The notes under the pieces are model-generated. The model was not told the origin of the DNA and did no database searches. It was given only the letters and a program-made list of their open reading frames with translations. A stretch of 57,061 nucleotides of DNA from Mangrovihabitans endophyticus (lineage in GTDB: Bacteria > Actinomycetota > Actinomycetes > Mycobacteriales > Micromonosporaceae): assembly GCF_014646155.1 (NCBI RefSeq), contig NZ_BMMX01000016.1:1-57061 (forward strand), read 5' to 3'. This document shows, piece after piece, positions 33,211-40,937 of the stretch (positions are counted from its first letter, which is position 1; each line of letters starts with the position of its first letter). A program made the position numbers and the translations under genes.

Positions 33211-35166
33211 TCAGAGCCACCGTCCCAGCAAGCGGCCGATCTCCTCGAACACCTGGTAGGCGTCTTCCTCCATCGGCCGGCCGTTGCCGTACCCGAAGGT
33301 GATGATCATGGCACCGAGCGGCACCAGGACCAGCACCGCGGCGCTGAGTAGAACCTGGAGCAAGCGGACAAAGCCCCCCACGCGCCGCCTTCGCTGCCGT
33401 TGCGACGCCGGGCGCGGGGCCGACGGCCCCGAGGGCCGGGCCGCGGGCTGGCGCGGCGCCGGTCGCGGAGGCCCGGGTTGCGCGGGCGCGGACCGCCGGG
33501 ATGCCGTGGCCGGTTGTCGCCGAGGTGGCTTCGACGCCGGCGGACCGGAGGCCGACGGACCCGCAGCCGGCGACGGCGTTCCCCACGAGGGCGAGACCGG
33601 CGACGGCGAGACCGACAACGGCGGGGGCGAGACCGGCGCGCGTCCCTGAGGCGCGGGTTCACGGGGTGAGTGCCGGTGCGCGGCCGATCCCTGACCGGTT
33701 TCCGGGGAGACGCCCTGCCGGGGCAACGGCGGGTCGGACAGGATGGTGGCGTCCGGATCGGGGTGCCATTCCGGCGGCGGCGCGTCCGGCCACGGGTCGA
33801 CAGCCGGCGGCATCGAGCCGAGCGATGCCGAGTTACGCACCGTCGCCTCGTCGCGGCCGACCCACGAATCGCCGCCGCCCGCCGAGTCCCCCACAGCCCC
33901 CGCCGCGCCACCGGCACCCGACTCGCCACCGGCACCCGACTCGCCACCGGCACCCGACTCGCCACCGGCCGCAGCGTCGCCGCCGGACGACGACCCGGCG
34001 GCCGGGGACTGCCCGCCCCCGCGCCGACGCGTCGAGACCAACCGCAGCTCCGCCGTCGGGCCCGGCGCCGCCGGTTCGGAGGCCAGCAGCGCGGCGTCGG
34101 CCAGGATGCTGCCCTCGGCCACCACCAGTTCGGGCTGCTCGATCACCACCGGTGCCTCGCCCAGCGCCCGGTGCAGCAAGGTGGCCATCAACGGGATCCG
34201 GCTCGCCCCGCCGACCAGGAACACACCGGCCAGCCGGCCAGCCGGGAGGTTCGCCCAGCGCAGCAAGTCTTGCGTCACCTGCACGGTCTGATCCAGCACC
34301 GGCCTGGCCAACTCTTCCAGCTCGTCCCGGGTCACGTGCGCCGGCTCTCCCACCAGCGGCACGACCAGGTCCGTGGACTGGGCCCGGGACAGCCGTTCCT
34401 TGGCGATCCGCGCCTCGTCCCACAGTTGCCGCTGGGCCCGGCGTTCCTCCAGGGTGGCCGGTTCGATCAGCCGCTGCCAGGCCGGATCTCCCGAGGTCTC
34501 GGACAGATGCGCGACGATCGCCGCATCGATGTCCAAGCCGCCGAGGTCGTCCCGGCCGTCCACGGCCAGCACTTCGAAACCTTCCGCGGTCCGCGCCACC
34601 ACGCTCGTGTCGAAGGTGCCGGCGCCGAAGTCGTGCACCATCACCACCGACCCGATCGGCACGTCCCGCCCGAGCACCTCGGCGAAGTAGGTGGCCGCGG
34701 CGACCGGTTCGGCGACCAGCCGGGCGCCGTCCAGGCCGGCCCGCGCCGCCGCCTCGGCGAGCAGCCCGCGCCGGGCCGCACCCCAGGTGGCCGGGCATGT
34801 CAGGGTCACATCGGTGGGCACCGGGCCGGCCGCACGCCGCCATTCCTCGACGATCCGGGCCAGCACCGCGGCGATCAGCTCCGCCACCGGCAGCTCGTCG
34901 TCGCCGAGCAGCACCAGGCCGTCGTCGATGCGCCGTTTCGGGTTCGGCTCGAAACGGCCCGGGTCGATGCGCGCGCTGTGCACTGCGTCACGTCCGACGG
35001 CCAGTGAGCCGTCCGGCTCGGCGTAGACCGCGGACGGCAGCAACGGCGACCCGTCGATGAGGATCGGCCGCGCGCGACCGTTCGGCCAGCGAGCCACCGC
35101 GACCGTGTTCGACGTGCCGAAGTCCACACCCAGCGCATGGCGGTTCGGCGGGCCTCCGGAAGACAT
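33211..35166 (-). CDS. Membrane-anchored Hsp70-type ATPase without substrate domain
   Basis: A 651-residue protein. Residues about 10-355 form an Hsp70/actin-like nucleotide-binding domain with phosphate-1 GVDFGTSNT, phosphate-2 VHDFGAGTFDTSVV and adenosine motif FLVGGASRIP. There is no beta-sandwich substrate domain. Instead a Gly/Ser-rich (GGESGA repeats) then Pro-rich linker of about 240 residues leads to a basic RQRRRRR stretch, one membrane helix (about 603-624) and a short acidic tail. The ATPase would be cytoplasmic. An 18-bp unit repeated three times encodes GGESGA (33908-33961). The next gene upstream, also a single-pass protein, is probably its partner. Start ATG is 7 nt after TACACT. 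Confidence 0.85.
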   Translation of the reverse strand: MSSGGPPNRHALGVDFGTSNTVAVARWPNGRARPILIDGSPLLPSAVYAEPDGSLAVGRDAVHSARIDPGRFEPNPKRRIDDGLVLLGDDELPVAELIAAVLARIVEEWRRAAGPVPTDVTLTCPATWGAARRGLLAEAAARAGLDGARLVAEPVAAATYFAEVLGRDVPIGSVVMVHDFGAGTFDTSVVARTAEGFEVLAVDGRDDLGGLDIDAAIVAHLSETSGDPAWQRLIEPATLEERRAQRQLWDEARIAKERLSRAQSTDLVVPLVGEPAHVTRDELEELARPVLDQTVQVTQDLLRWANLPAGRLAGVFLVGGASRIPLMATLLHRALGEAPVVIEQPELVVAEGSILADAALLASEPAAPGPTAELRLVSTRRRGGGQSPAAGSSSGGDAAAGGESGAGGESGAGGESGAGGAAGAVGDSAGGGDSWVGRDEATVRNSASLGSMPPAVDPWPDAPPPEWHPDPDATILSDPPLPRQGVSPETGQGSAAHRHSPREPAPQGRAPVSPPPLSVSPSPVSPSWGTPSPAAGPSASGPPASKPPRRQPATASRRSAPAQPGPPRPAPRQPAARPSGPSAPRPASQRQRRRRVGGFVRLLQVLLSAAVLVLVPLGAMIITFGYGNGRPMEEDAYQVFEEIGRLLGRWL

Positions 35167-35173
35167 GCCGTGG

Positions 35174-35179
35174 AGTGTA
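35174..35179 (-). promoter_or_regulatory. Putative -10 box of the Hsp70-type gene
   Basis: Minus-strand TACACT ends 7 nt before the ATG at 35166, with no ribosome-binding sequence. An in-frame ATG at 35199 would give 11 extra residues; the -10 position favours the shorter form. Confidence 0.45.
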
Positions 35180-35238
35180 GGCGGTGCCTCTCGTCGCATG
35201 ATCCGACCAGCGCGCCGCGCCGTCCTCGGCGGCAGGCG

Positions 35239-35880
35239 TCAGACGATCCGCCAGCGCAGTGTGCCGTCCCCGGCGGGCAGGCAGCGGACGGCCACGCCGT
35301 CGTCGGTCTCGGCATCCGCGCCCTCGACGCCGCAGCGCCCACCGGGACGCACCGGGCCGTCGGTGACCGGCGCGGACGGACCGGCGCTCGGCGACGCGGG
35401 GACGGGGACCGATGCGGGCGGCGGAGCGGCGATTCCGGACCGGGCCGTCGGGTCCAGCGTCGACGGCCCGGCGTCCGGCGCCGGCGGGGCCGGGGACCGG
35501 GGTGCCACCGAGTCGACCGGCGGTTCGCCGGCCAGCAGCGGCGTGGCCGAGGCCGGTGGTCGACGACCGGCATCGGATGCTGCGGCCGGCGCCTGCCGTG
35601 CCTCGCGGGAGGGCCCGCTCGCGGGCGCGGTGCGAGACGTCGTCGCGGGGCTCGTCGTCGACGACGGCGCCGGGGCGTGCCCGGCACCCGTGGACGGCGC
35701 CGCGACCGGGGGACCGGCCAGCGCATCCGTGCCGGGCGGCCGACCGCCGGGTCCGGAGCGCGCGGCGCCGAGGGTGAGCCAGCCGATGACGACGCACAGC
35801 ACGAACTGGCCGATCAGCAGGGCCGCGGCCACACGTACCGTTCGGCGCGCGGCGATGACGCGCGCAACCGGTTCCGCCAC
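35239..35880 (-). CDS. Pro/Ala-rich single-pass membrane protein with C-terminal Cys pair
   Basis: A 213-residue protein of unknown function. It has a short basic N-terminus, one membrane helix (about 18-38), a long Pro/Ala/Ser/Thr-rich region (about 40-175) expected outside the cell, and a compact C-terminal segment with two Cys about 20 residues apart, GGRCGVEGADAETDDG...VRCL, ending in LRWRIV. This small Cys-bracketed module recurs in actinobacterial surface proteins and suggests a disulfide. It lies 72 bp upstream of the Hsp70-type gene on the same strand. The GTG start has TAGGGT 7 nt before it. Confidence 0.7.
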   Translation of the reverse strand: MAEPVARVIAARRTVRVAAALLIGQFVLCVVIGWLTLGAARSGPGGRPPGTDALAGPPVAAPSTGAGHAPAPSSTTSPATTSRTAPASGPSREARQAPAAASDAGRRPPASATPLLAGEPPVDSVAPRSPAPPAPDAGPSTLDPTARSGIAAPPPASVPVPASPSAGPSAPVTDGPVRPGGRCGVEGADAETDDGVAVRCLPAGDGTLRWRIV

Positions 35881-35887
35881 GTCCGGA

Positions 35888-35893
35888 ACCCTA
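35888..35893 (-). promoter_or_regulatory. Putative -10 box of leaderless Cys-pair protein gene
   Basis: Minus-strand TAGGGT ends 7 nt before the GTG start codon, with no Shine-Dalgarno sequence. TAGGGT fits the actinobacterial -10 pattern (TANNNT). Confidence 0.5.
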
Positions 35894-35941
35894 GGGCACC
35901 CGCATCGACCTGCGCGAGTCCCTCAATGCGGTAGCGGTCGC

Positions 35942-36715
35942 TCAGTGACCGGTGAACGACGGCTTGCGCTTGGCCACGAAGGCGTCGGTCCCCTCCACCC
36001 GGTCGTCGGTGGCGAACAGCCCGGCGAACAACTGGCTCTCCCATGCCAGCGCGCCCTGCATGTCGCGGTCCAGGCCGTCGTCGATGGCGAGCTTCGCGGC
36101 GCGCAAAGCCATCGCCGGTCCGTCCAGGTACGGCCGGAGCATCTCCTGCGCGGTCGCGTACACCTCGTCCGGGGCGGCAACCCGGTCGGCGAGCCCGATC
36201 CGCAGCGCCTCCTCGGCTTCCACCATCCGCCCGGAGAAGATCAGGTCCTTGGCGCGGGCCGGCCCGATCAGCCGGGGCAACCGCTGGGTGCCGCCGGCGC
36301 CCGGGATGAGCCCCAGCCTGATCTCCGGCTGGCCGAGCTTCGCGTCGGTGGCGACCACGCGCCAGTCACAGGCCAGCGCCAGTTCGCATCCGCCGCCCAG
36401 GGCATAGCCGGTCACCGCCGCCACGGTCGGCTTGGGAATCCGCGCGACCGCGTCGAACGCGCCGGACAGCGCCGTCGCCCGGAGGCTCATGTCCTGGTAC
36501 GTCGCGGTGGTGAACTCCTTGATGTCGGCGCCCGCGGCGAACACCTTCGCCCCGCCGTACACGATCACCCCGCGGATGGCCGGATCCTGCGCGGCGGCCG
36601 CCGCCGCGGCCCGCAGTTCCTCCTGCACCTGGCGGTTCAGGGCGTTCATCGGAGGCCGTTCGAGCCGGATGGTGCCGATGCCGCTGTCGGTCTCCAGATT
36701 GACGAATTCGCCCAC
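35942..36715 (-). CDS. Enoyl-CoA hydratase/isomerase family protein
   Basis: Crotonase-fold enzyme of 257 residues, likely hydrating 2-enoyl-CoA in beta-oxidation. Both catalytic Glu residues are present: in YALGGGCELAL (about 110) and in QPEIRLGLIPGAGGTQR (about 130). The oxyanion-hole segment KVFAAGADIKEF is at about 60. GTG at 36715 is preferred over a TTG ten codons upstream, whose extra residues are Arg-rich and unlike the family. The exact substrate chain length cannot be told. Confidence 0.9.
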   Translation of the reverse strand: MGEFVNLETDSGIGTIRLERPPMNALNRQVQEELRAAAAAAAQDPAIRGVIVYGGAKVFAAGADIKEFTTATYQDMSLRATALSGAFDAVARIPKPTVAAVTGYALGGGCELALACDWRVVATDAKLGQPEIRLGLIPGAGGTQRLPRLIGPARAKDLIFSGRMVEAEEALRIGLADRVAAPDEVYATAQEMLRPYLDGPAMALRAAKLAIDDGLDRDMQGALAWESQLFAGLFATDDRVEGTDAFVAKRKPSFTGH

Positions 36716-36807
36716 TGTCCGCACCCTTCTCCTGACCCGACGCAATTCTGAAATTCGATTCGGTTCAGCCTACGACGGGTATCGGTAGGGTCCGGACGGG
36801 AGGCGAG

Positions 36808-37287
36808 ATGACCACGTACTACCGGGACGGCGATGTGCTCGTCACGTCGGAGCGGATCCGCACCGACGGCGGTGACTACCGGCTGAGCGAGCTGGACCAG
36901 GTCTGGCACGCCCGTGGCCGGCGCTCCTGGCGGCGGGTCGCCGGGCGGGGTGCGCTCGGCATGATCATCCTCGTCCCGGTGCTGGTCGGTGGGGTCGGCA
37001 TCGCGATCGCGCTCAGCTTGCACGCCTCGGCCGCGGTCACCGTCGCGTTGATCGTGGGCGGAGTGCTGGCCGGGCTCGCCGCGATGCCTCTGGCGGACGT
37101 GATCCTGGAACTCGTCGACCGGTCGTACGACCGGGGCAGCCGCACCCTGGAGATCTGGGGCCGGCGGCGCGGCCGGGACGTGTTGCTGGTGCGCACGCGC
37201 GACCGGCGGCGGTTCGGTCAGATCTACCGCGCGGTGCAACGCGCCACCGAGCGCGAGGCGCACCGCGATGCCCGGGCACGCCGGTGA
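36808..37287 (+). CDS. DUF6232-type membrane protein
   Basis: A 159-residue protein with an N-terminal PH-like segment (MTTYYRDGDVLVTSERIRTD, then YRLSELDQVWHARGRRSWRR), two membrane helices (about 52-73 and 76-99) and a basic C-terminal region. It matches a family abundant in Micromonosporaceae and Streptomyces with no known function. ATG has GGGAGGCGAG upstream. It overlaps the next gene by 4 bp and is first in a four-gene run ending with a chemotaxis signalling protein. Confidence 0.82.
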   Translation: MTTYYRDGDVLVTSERIRTDGGDYRLSELDQVWHARGRRSWRRVAGRGALGMIILVPVLVGGVGIAIALSLHASAAVTVALIVGGVLAGLAAMPLADVILELVDRSYDRGSRTLEIWGRRRGRDVLLVRTRDRRRFGQIYRAVQRATEREAHRDARARR

Positions 37288-37640
37288 GCGCGCGCGCCCT
37301 GGCCGGCTTGCTGACCACGACCGGCATCCTGCATTTCGTCACGCCCGGCCCGTTCGACGGCATCGTGCCCCGGGCGCTGCCCGGGTCGCCGCGGGCGTGG
37401 ACGCTGGTCAGCGGGGCCGCCGAGCTGGTGGTGGCGGCCGCGGTGGCACATCCGCGCAGCCGCCGGGCCGGTGCCCTGGCCGCGGCCGGCCTGTTCGCCG
37501 CGGTCTTCCCGGCGAACGTGCAGATGGCCGTGGACTGGCGCGATGCGTCTCCCGGCCGGCGGGCGATCGCCTATGGCCGGTTGCCACTGCAGGTGCCGTT
37601 GGTGATCTGGGCGCTGCGGGTTTCTCGAAACGCCCGCTGA
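37284..37640 (+). CDS. DoxX-like small membrane protein
   Basis: A 118-residue, four-helix hydrophobic protein starting LAGLLTTTGILHFVTPGPFD, a pattern of DoxX/MauE-like proteins, some of which interact with quinones or redox partners. GTG start overlaps the DUF6232 stop as GTGA. The PAS gene follows after 32 bp. Function here is unknown; location beside an Aer-type PAS protein suggests a redox theme. Confidence 0.75.
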   Translation: MSARALAGLLTTTGILHFVTPGPFDGIVPRALPGSPRAWTLVSGAAELVVAAAVAHPRSRRAGALAAAGLFAAVFPANVQMAVDWRDASPGRRAIAYGRLPLQVPLVIWALRVSRNAR

Positions 37641-37672
37641 ACGAGGCCCGGAACGACCAGAATCAAAGCACT

Positions 37673-38215
37673 ATGAAGGCCACTCAGGTCCGCCCGACCG
37701 GCATCGACCGGACATTCGGCGAGAACGAGATCATCGTCACCAAGACGGACACCCGCGGCATCATCACGTACGCCAACGACGTCTTCCTGCGCATCTCGGC
37801 CCTGGCCGAGGAGGAGGCCGTCGGCAAGCCGCACAGCCTGATCCGGCACCCGGACATGCCGCGCGCCATCTTCAAGCTGCTCTGGGAGACCATCAAGCAG
37901 CGCCAGGAGATCTTCGCGTACGTGGTGAATCTGGCCGCCGACGGGGCGCACTACTGGGTGCTGGCCCATGTCACGCCGTCGCTGGATCCCGGCGGGCAGG
38001 TCGTGGGGTACCACTCCAACCGGCGCAAGCCGGATGCGCAGGCGGTGTCCGCGGCCAGCGAGCTGTACGGCAAGCTGCGCGCCGAGGAGCGCCGGCATTC
38101 GCGCGCCCCGGAAGCGCTGGACGCCTCGTGGCGGATGCTGCAGGACGTGCTCGCCGAGCGGGGACAGACCTATGACCAGTTCGTGTGGGAGCTGACGAAC
38201 GGGAGCCGGCGATGA
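37673..38215 (+). CDS. Aer-type PAS domain protein
   Basis: A 180-residue soluble protein. Residues about 15-125 form a PAS domain of the aerotaxis-receptor type: ANDVFLRISAL, GKPHSLIRHPDMPRAIF, and GAHYWVLAHVTP match the FAD-binding Aer PAS, including the RHPDMP segment. The Trp expected after the RHPDMP helix (as in E. coli Aer) appears to be Phe. The remaining C-terminal 55 residues are a charged helix. There is no membrane segment, HAMP or signalling domain. The ATG at 37673 is selected because the frame upstream lies in the DoxX gene. It overlaps the next gene (MCP) by 4 bp, so the two probably act together as a split receptor. Confidence 0.85.
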   Translation: MKATQVRPTGIDRTFGENEIIVTKTDTRGIITYANDVFLRISALAEEEAVGKPHSLIRHPDMPRAIFKLLWETIKQRQEIFAYVVNLAADGAHYWVLAHVTPSLDPGGQVVGYHSNRRKPDAQAVSAASELYGKLRAEERRHSRAPEALDASWRMLQDVLAERGQTYDQFVWELTNGSRR

Positions 38216-39132
38216 GTCGAACCACCACCACGCCGCCGCCGGGTGCGCAGGTCGACGCCCTGCGTCTGATCGCCGAGACGTGCCGCCGGGCCGCCGCCGG
38301 GGACATGGAGACACGGGTGCCGCCGCTGGGCGGCTCGGAGCAGGCGGTGGCCGCGCGTACCGCGATCAACAGCCTGCTGGACAGCGCCGACGGCTTCGTC
38401 CGGGAGGCCGGCGCCGCGTCCGCCGCTGCCGCCGAGGGCCGCTTCCACCGGCAGTTCCTGACCCGCGGGATGAACGGCGCCTTCCGCACCGCGGCGCTGC
38501 AGATCTCGCAGTCCAGCGAGGCCATGCACCATTCCGCGGACCAGGTCGAGGCGGCCGCGCGCGGCCGGCTGGCGCTCGCCGACGAACTCGAATCGGCCGT
38601 GCTCACGGTGTCCGAGCAGGTGGCCACGGCGGCCACCGAGATGGGCGCCTCGGCCAACGGGCTGGCCGACTTCGCCCGCAACGCGGTCGGCGACGCGGAG
38701 CGCGGCCTGGAGACGGTGACCTCGCTGCGCACCGCATCCGATCAGATCCGGCATGCGGTGGACCTGATCAACCAGGTGGCCTCGCAGACCCGGCTGCTCG
38801 CCCTGAACGCCACCATCGAGGCGGCTCGGGCCGGTGACGCCGGGCGCGGGTTCAGCGTGGTGGCCAACGAGGTGAAGACGCTGGCCAACGAGACAAGCAG
38901 TTCCAGCGACGAGATCCTCGGACAGGTCAACACGGTGCAGCAGGCGGCCGGCGACGCGGTCGGCGTGTTGGAGGCGGTGACCGCGAGCATCCGGGAGATG
39001 AGCGGCCTGGTCAACGGGATCGCCAGCGCGGTCGACGGCGGCCACGAGTCGGGTACGACCGGGCTGTCCCAGCTCGCCGAGGTGTTGCGCAACGAGGTGA
39101 ACCGCTTCGTGGAGTCGGCACGCCAGGCCTGA
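38212..39132 (+). CDS. Soluble methyl-accepting chemotaxis signalling protein
   Basis: A 306-residue protein lacking membrane segments. Residues about 15-95 are HAMP-like (GDMETRVP, NSLLDSADGFVREAG, GRFHRQFLTRGMNGAF) and about 115-300 a chemoreceptor signalling coiled coil with the CheA/CheW-contact hairpin tip (QTRLLALNATIEAARAG). There is no sensor domain of its own and no C-terminal CheR-binding pentapeptide. It overlaps the Aer-type PAS gene by 4 bp (ATGA). The likely role is to pass redox or energy signals from that PAS protein to flagellar chemotaxis, whose genes are outside this window. Confidence 0.88.
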   Translation: MSRTTTTPPPGAQVDALRLIAETCRRAAAGDMETRVPPLGGSEQAVAARTAINSLLDSADGFVREAGAASAAAAEGRFHRQFLTRGMNGAFRTAALQISQSSEAMHHSADQVEAAARGRLALADELESAVLTVSEQVATAATEMGASANGLADFARNAVGDAERGLETVTSLRTASDQIRHAVDLINQVASQTRLLALNATIEAARAGDAGRGFSVVANEVKTLANETSSSSDEILGQVNTVQQAAGDAVGVLEAVTASIREMSGLVNGIASAVDGGHESGTTGLSQLAEVLRNEVNRFVESARQA

Positions 39133-39141
39133 GCGCGCCGG

Positions 39142-40032
39142 TCAGCCGCCGTGGTGGACGGCGTCGATCTCGGCACGCGTGGGCAGGGCGCTGGACGCGC
39201 CGACCTTGCGCACGCAGGCGGCGCCGGCCGCGTTGGCCCAGCGGACCGCCTCGACCAGGTCGCGTCCCTCACCCCAGGCGACGGCCAACGCCCCGGTGAA
39301 GGCGTCGCCGGCTGCGGTGGTGTCGGCCACCTCCACCCGGTAGGCCGGGACCCGCTCGTCCCGGCCGTCCCGGTCGGCGTACCAGGAACCCTCGCCACTC
39401 AGCGTCAGCACCACGCGCGGGACCAGGGCGAGCAGCCGTGCCATGTCGGCGTCGGTGCCGGCGATCGCCTCGGCCTCGCTCTGGTTGACCACCAGCAGGT
39501 CCACGTGGTCCAGCAGGTCGGACGGCATCTCGCGGGCGGGTGCCGCGTTCAGCACCACCCGCGCCCCGCCGCGTTTCGCCGCGATCGCCGCCGCGGTCAC
39601 CGTCTCGGACGGGATCTCCTGCTGGCAGAGCAGCACGTCACCGCCGCCGATCACGGCTTCCTCCGCGTCGGTGAGCGCCACGAACGTCCGGTTGGCGCCG
39701 GGGCTGACCAGGATCGAGTTCTCCCCGGTCCGGTCCACCATGATCACCGCCACGCCGGACGTGCCGTAACTGGTCCGCAGGTGGCCGGTGTCCACCCCGG
39801 AGGCGGCGAGCCGGGCGCTGATGGTCACTCCGAAGGAGTCGGAGCCGATGGCGCCGAGCATCACGCAGTCGCCACCCGCACGCGCCGCGGCGATGGCCTG
39901 ATTGGCACCCTTGCCGCCGGGCATCATCACGAAGTCCTCGCCGAGCACCGTCTCCCCCGGTCGGGGCAGACGGTCGGCCAGGCCGACCAGGTCCATGTTG
40001 GCGCTGCCCGCGACGACGATCCTGGGCGCCAC
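39142..40032 (-). CDS. rbsK: Ribokinase
   Basis: Phosphorylates D-ribose to ribose 5-phosphate. The 296-residue PfkB-family protein shows GGKGANQAIAAARAG (about 39-53) and the anion-hole/catalytic motif DTTAAGDAFTGAL with Asp (about 247). It follows the ABC ATPase gene by 6 bp, so the two are co-transcribed. Start is GTG. Other sugars are possible for this family. Confidence 0.9.
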   Translation of the reverse strand: MAPRIVVAGSANMDLVGLADRLPRPGETVLGEDFVMMPGGKGANQAIAAARAGGDCVMLGAIGSDSFGVTISARLAASGVDTGHLRTSYGTSGVAVIMVDRTGENSILVSPGANRTFVALTDAEEAVIGGGDVLLCQQEIPSETVTAAAIAAKRGGARVVLNAAPAREMPSDLLDHVDLLVVNQSEAEAIAGTDADMARLLALVPRVVLTLSGEGSWYADRDGRDERVPAYRVEVADTTAAGDAFTGALAVAWGEGRDLVEAVRWANAAGAACVRKVGASSALPTRAEIDAVHHGG

Positions 40033-40038
40033 GACGGA

Positions 40039-40833
40039 TCAGGCCGCCCGTGCCGTGTACCGGTCGCCGAAACGCTGCACGGTCAGCGGCAGCCCGAAGG
40101 TCTTGGACAGATTCTCCCCGGTCAGGGTCTCGCCGAGCAGCCCGGCGGCGACCACCGTGCCCTCGCGCAGCAGCATGGCGTGGGTGAAGCCGGGCGGGAT
40201 CTCCTCCACGTGGTGGGTGACCAGCACCATGGCGGGCGCTTCCGGGTCCTCGGCCAGCGCGGTGAGACGGACCAGCAGATCCTCCCGGCCGCCCAGGTCC
40301 AGCCCGGCGGTCGGCTCGTCGAGCAGCATCAGTTCCGGATCGGTCATCAACGCGCGCGCGATCTGGGTGCGCTTGCGCTCCCCCTCGGACAGGGTGCCGA
40401 ACTCGCGGTCGATCAGCGCGCCCATGCCGAGCTGGCCCAGCAGGGCACGGGCACGGGCCTCGTCCTGCGGGTCGTAGCTCTCCCGCCAGCGGCCGACCAC
40501 CGACCACGCGGCGGTCACCACCACGTCCAGCACACGCTCGTTCGGCGGCACGCGCTCGGCGAGCTGACCGGTGGTGAGCCCGATCCGGGTGCGCAGCTCG
40601 GTGACGTCGGTGCGGCCCAACTGCTCGCCGAGCACCCAGGCGACACCGCGGGACGGGTGCATCCGCGCCGCCGCGAGGTTGAGCACGGTGGTCTTGCCGG
40701 CGCCGTTCGGCCCGAGCACCACCCAGCGCTCGTCCAGCTCGACCTGCCAGCTCAGACCGCGGAGCAGATGATTTCCGCCGCGGATCACGCTGAGACGGTC
40801 GAACGAGATGACGGTGTCCTCGTCGGGCGGCAT
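40039..40833 (-). CDS. Stand-alone ABC transporter ATP-binding protein
   Basis: A 264-residue ATPase with Walker A GPNGAGKTT (about 41-49), signature LSEGERKR (about 147), Walker B LMLLDEPTAGLD (about 168) and the switch His in LVTHH. No permease or binding-protein gene is near; the next gene is ribokinase. Some family members of this shape are soluble. The ATG at 40833 is chosen conservatively; an in-frame GTG at 40848 preceded by TTGGAT could be a leaderless start. A 38-bp repeat separates it from the ROK regulator upstream. Confidence 0.85.
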   Translation of the reverse strand: MPPDEDTVISFDRLSVIRGGNHLLRGLSWQVELDERWVVLGPNGAGKTTVLNLAAARMHPSRGVAWVLGEQLGRTDVTELRTRIGLTTGQLAERVPPNERVLDVVVTAAWSVVGRWRESYDPQDEARARALLGQLGMGALIDREFGTLSEGERKRTQIARALMTDPELMLLDEPTAGLDLGGREDLLVRLTALAEDPEAPAMVLVTHHVEEIPPGFTHAMLLREGTVVAAGLLGETLTGENLSKTFGLPLTVQRFGDRYTARAA

Positions 40834-40859
40834 GGGCGACTCGAGCACGCCCTTATCCA

Positions 40860-40936
40860 ATCACGCAGCGACCGCTCCACCACGCACCGGGGACCCGATC
40901 ACGCAGCCGTGGCCGCGCCACGCACCGGGGACCGTC
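40860..40936. repeat. 38-bp direct repeat between ABC ATPase and ROK regulator
   Basis: Two copies with a 38-bp period starting ATCACGCAGC (40860 and 40898), each ending in CCACGCACCGGGGACC, and a short third start. They fill the gap between the ROK regulator stop and the ATPase start. Confidence 0.7.
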
Positions 40937-40937
40937 G

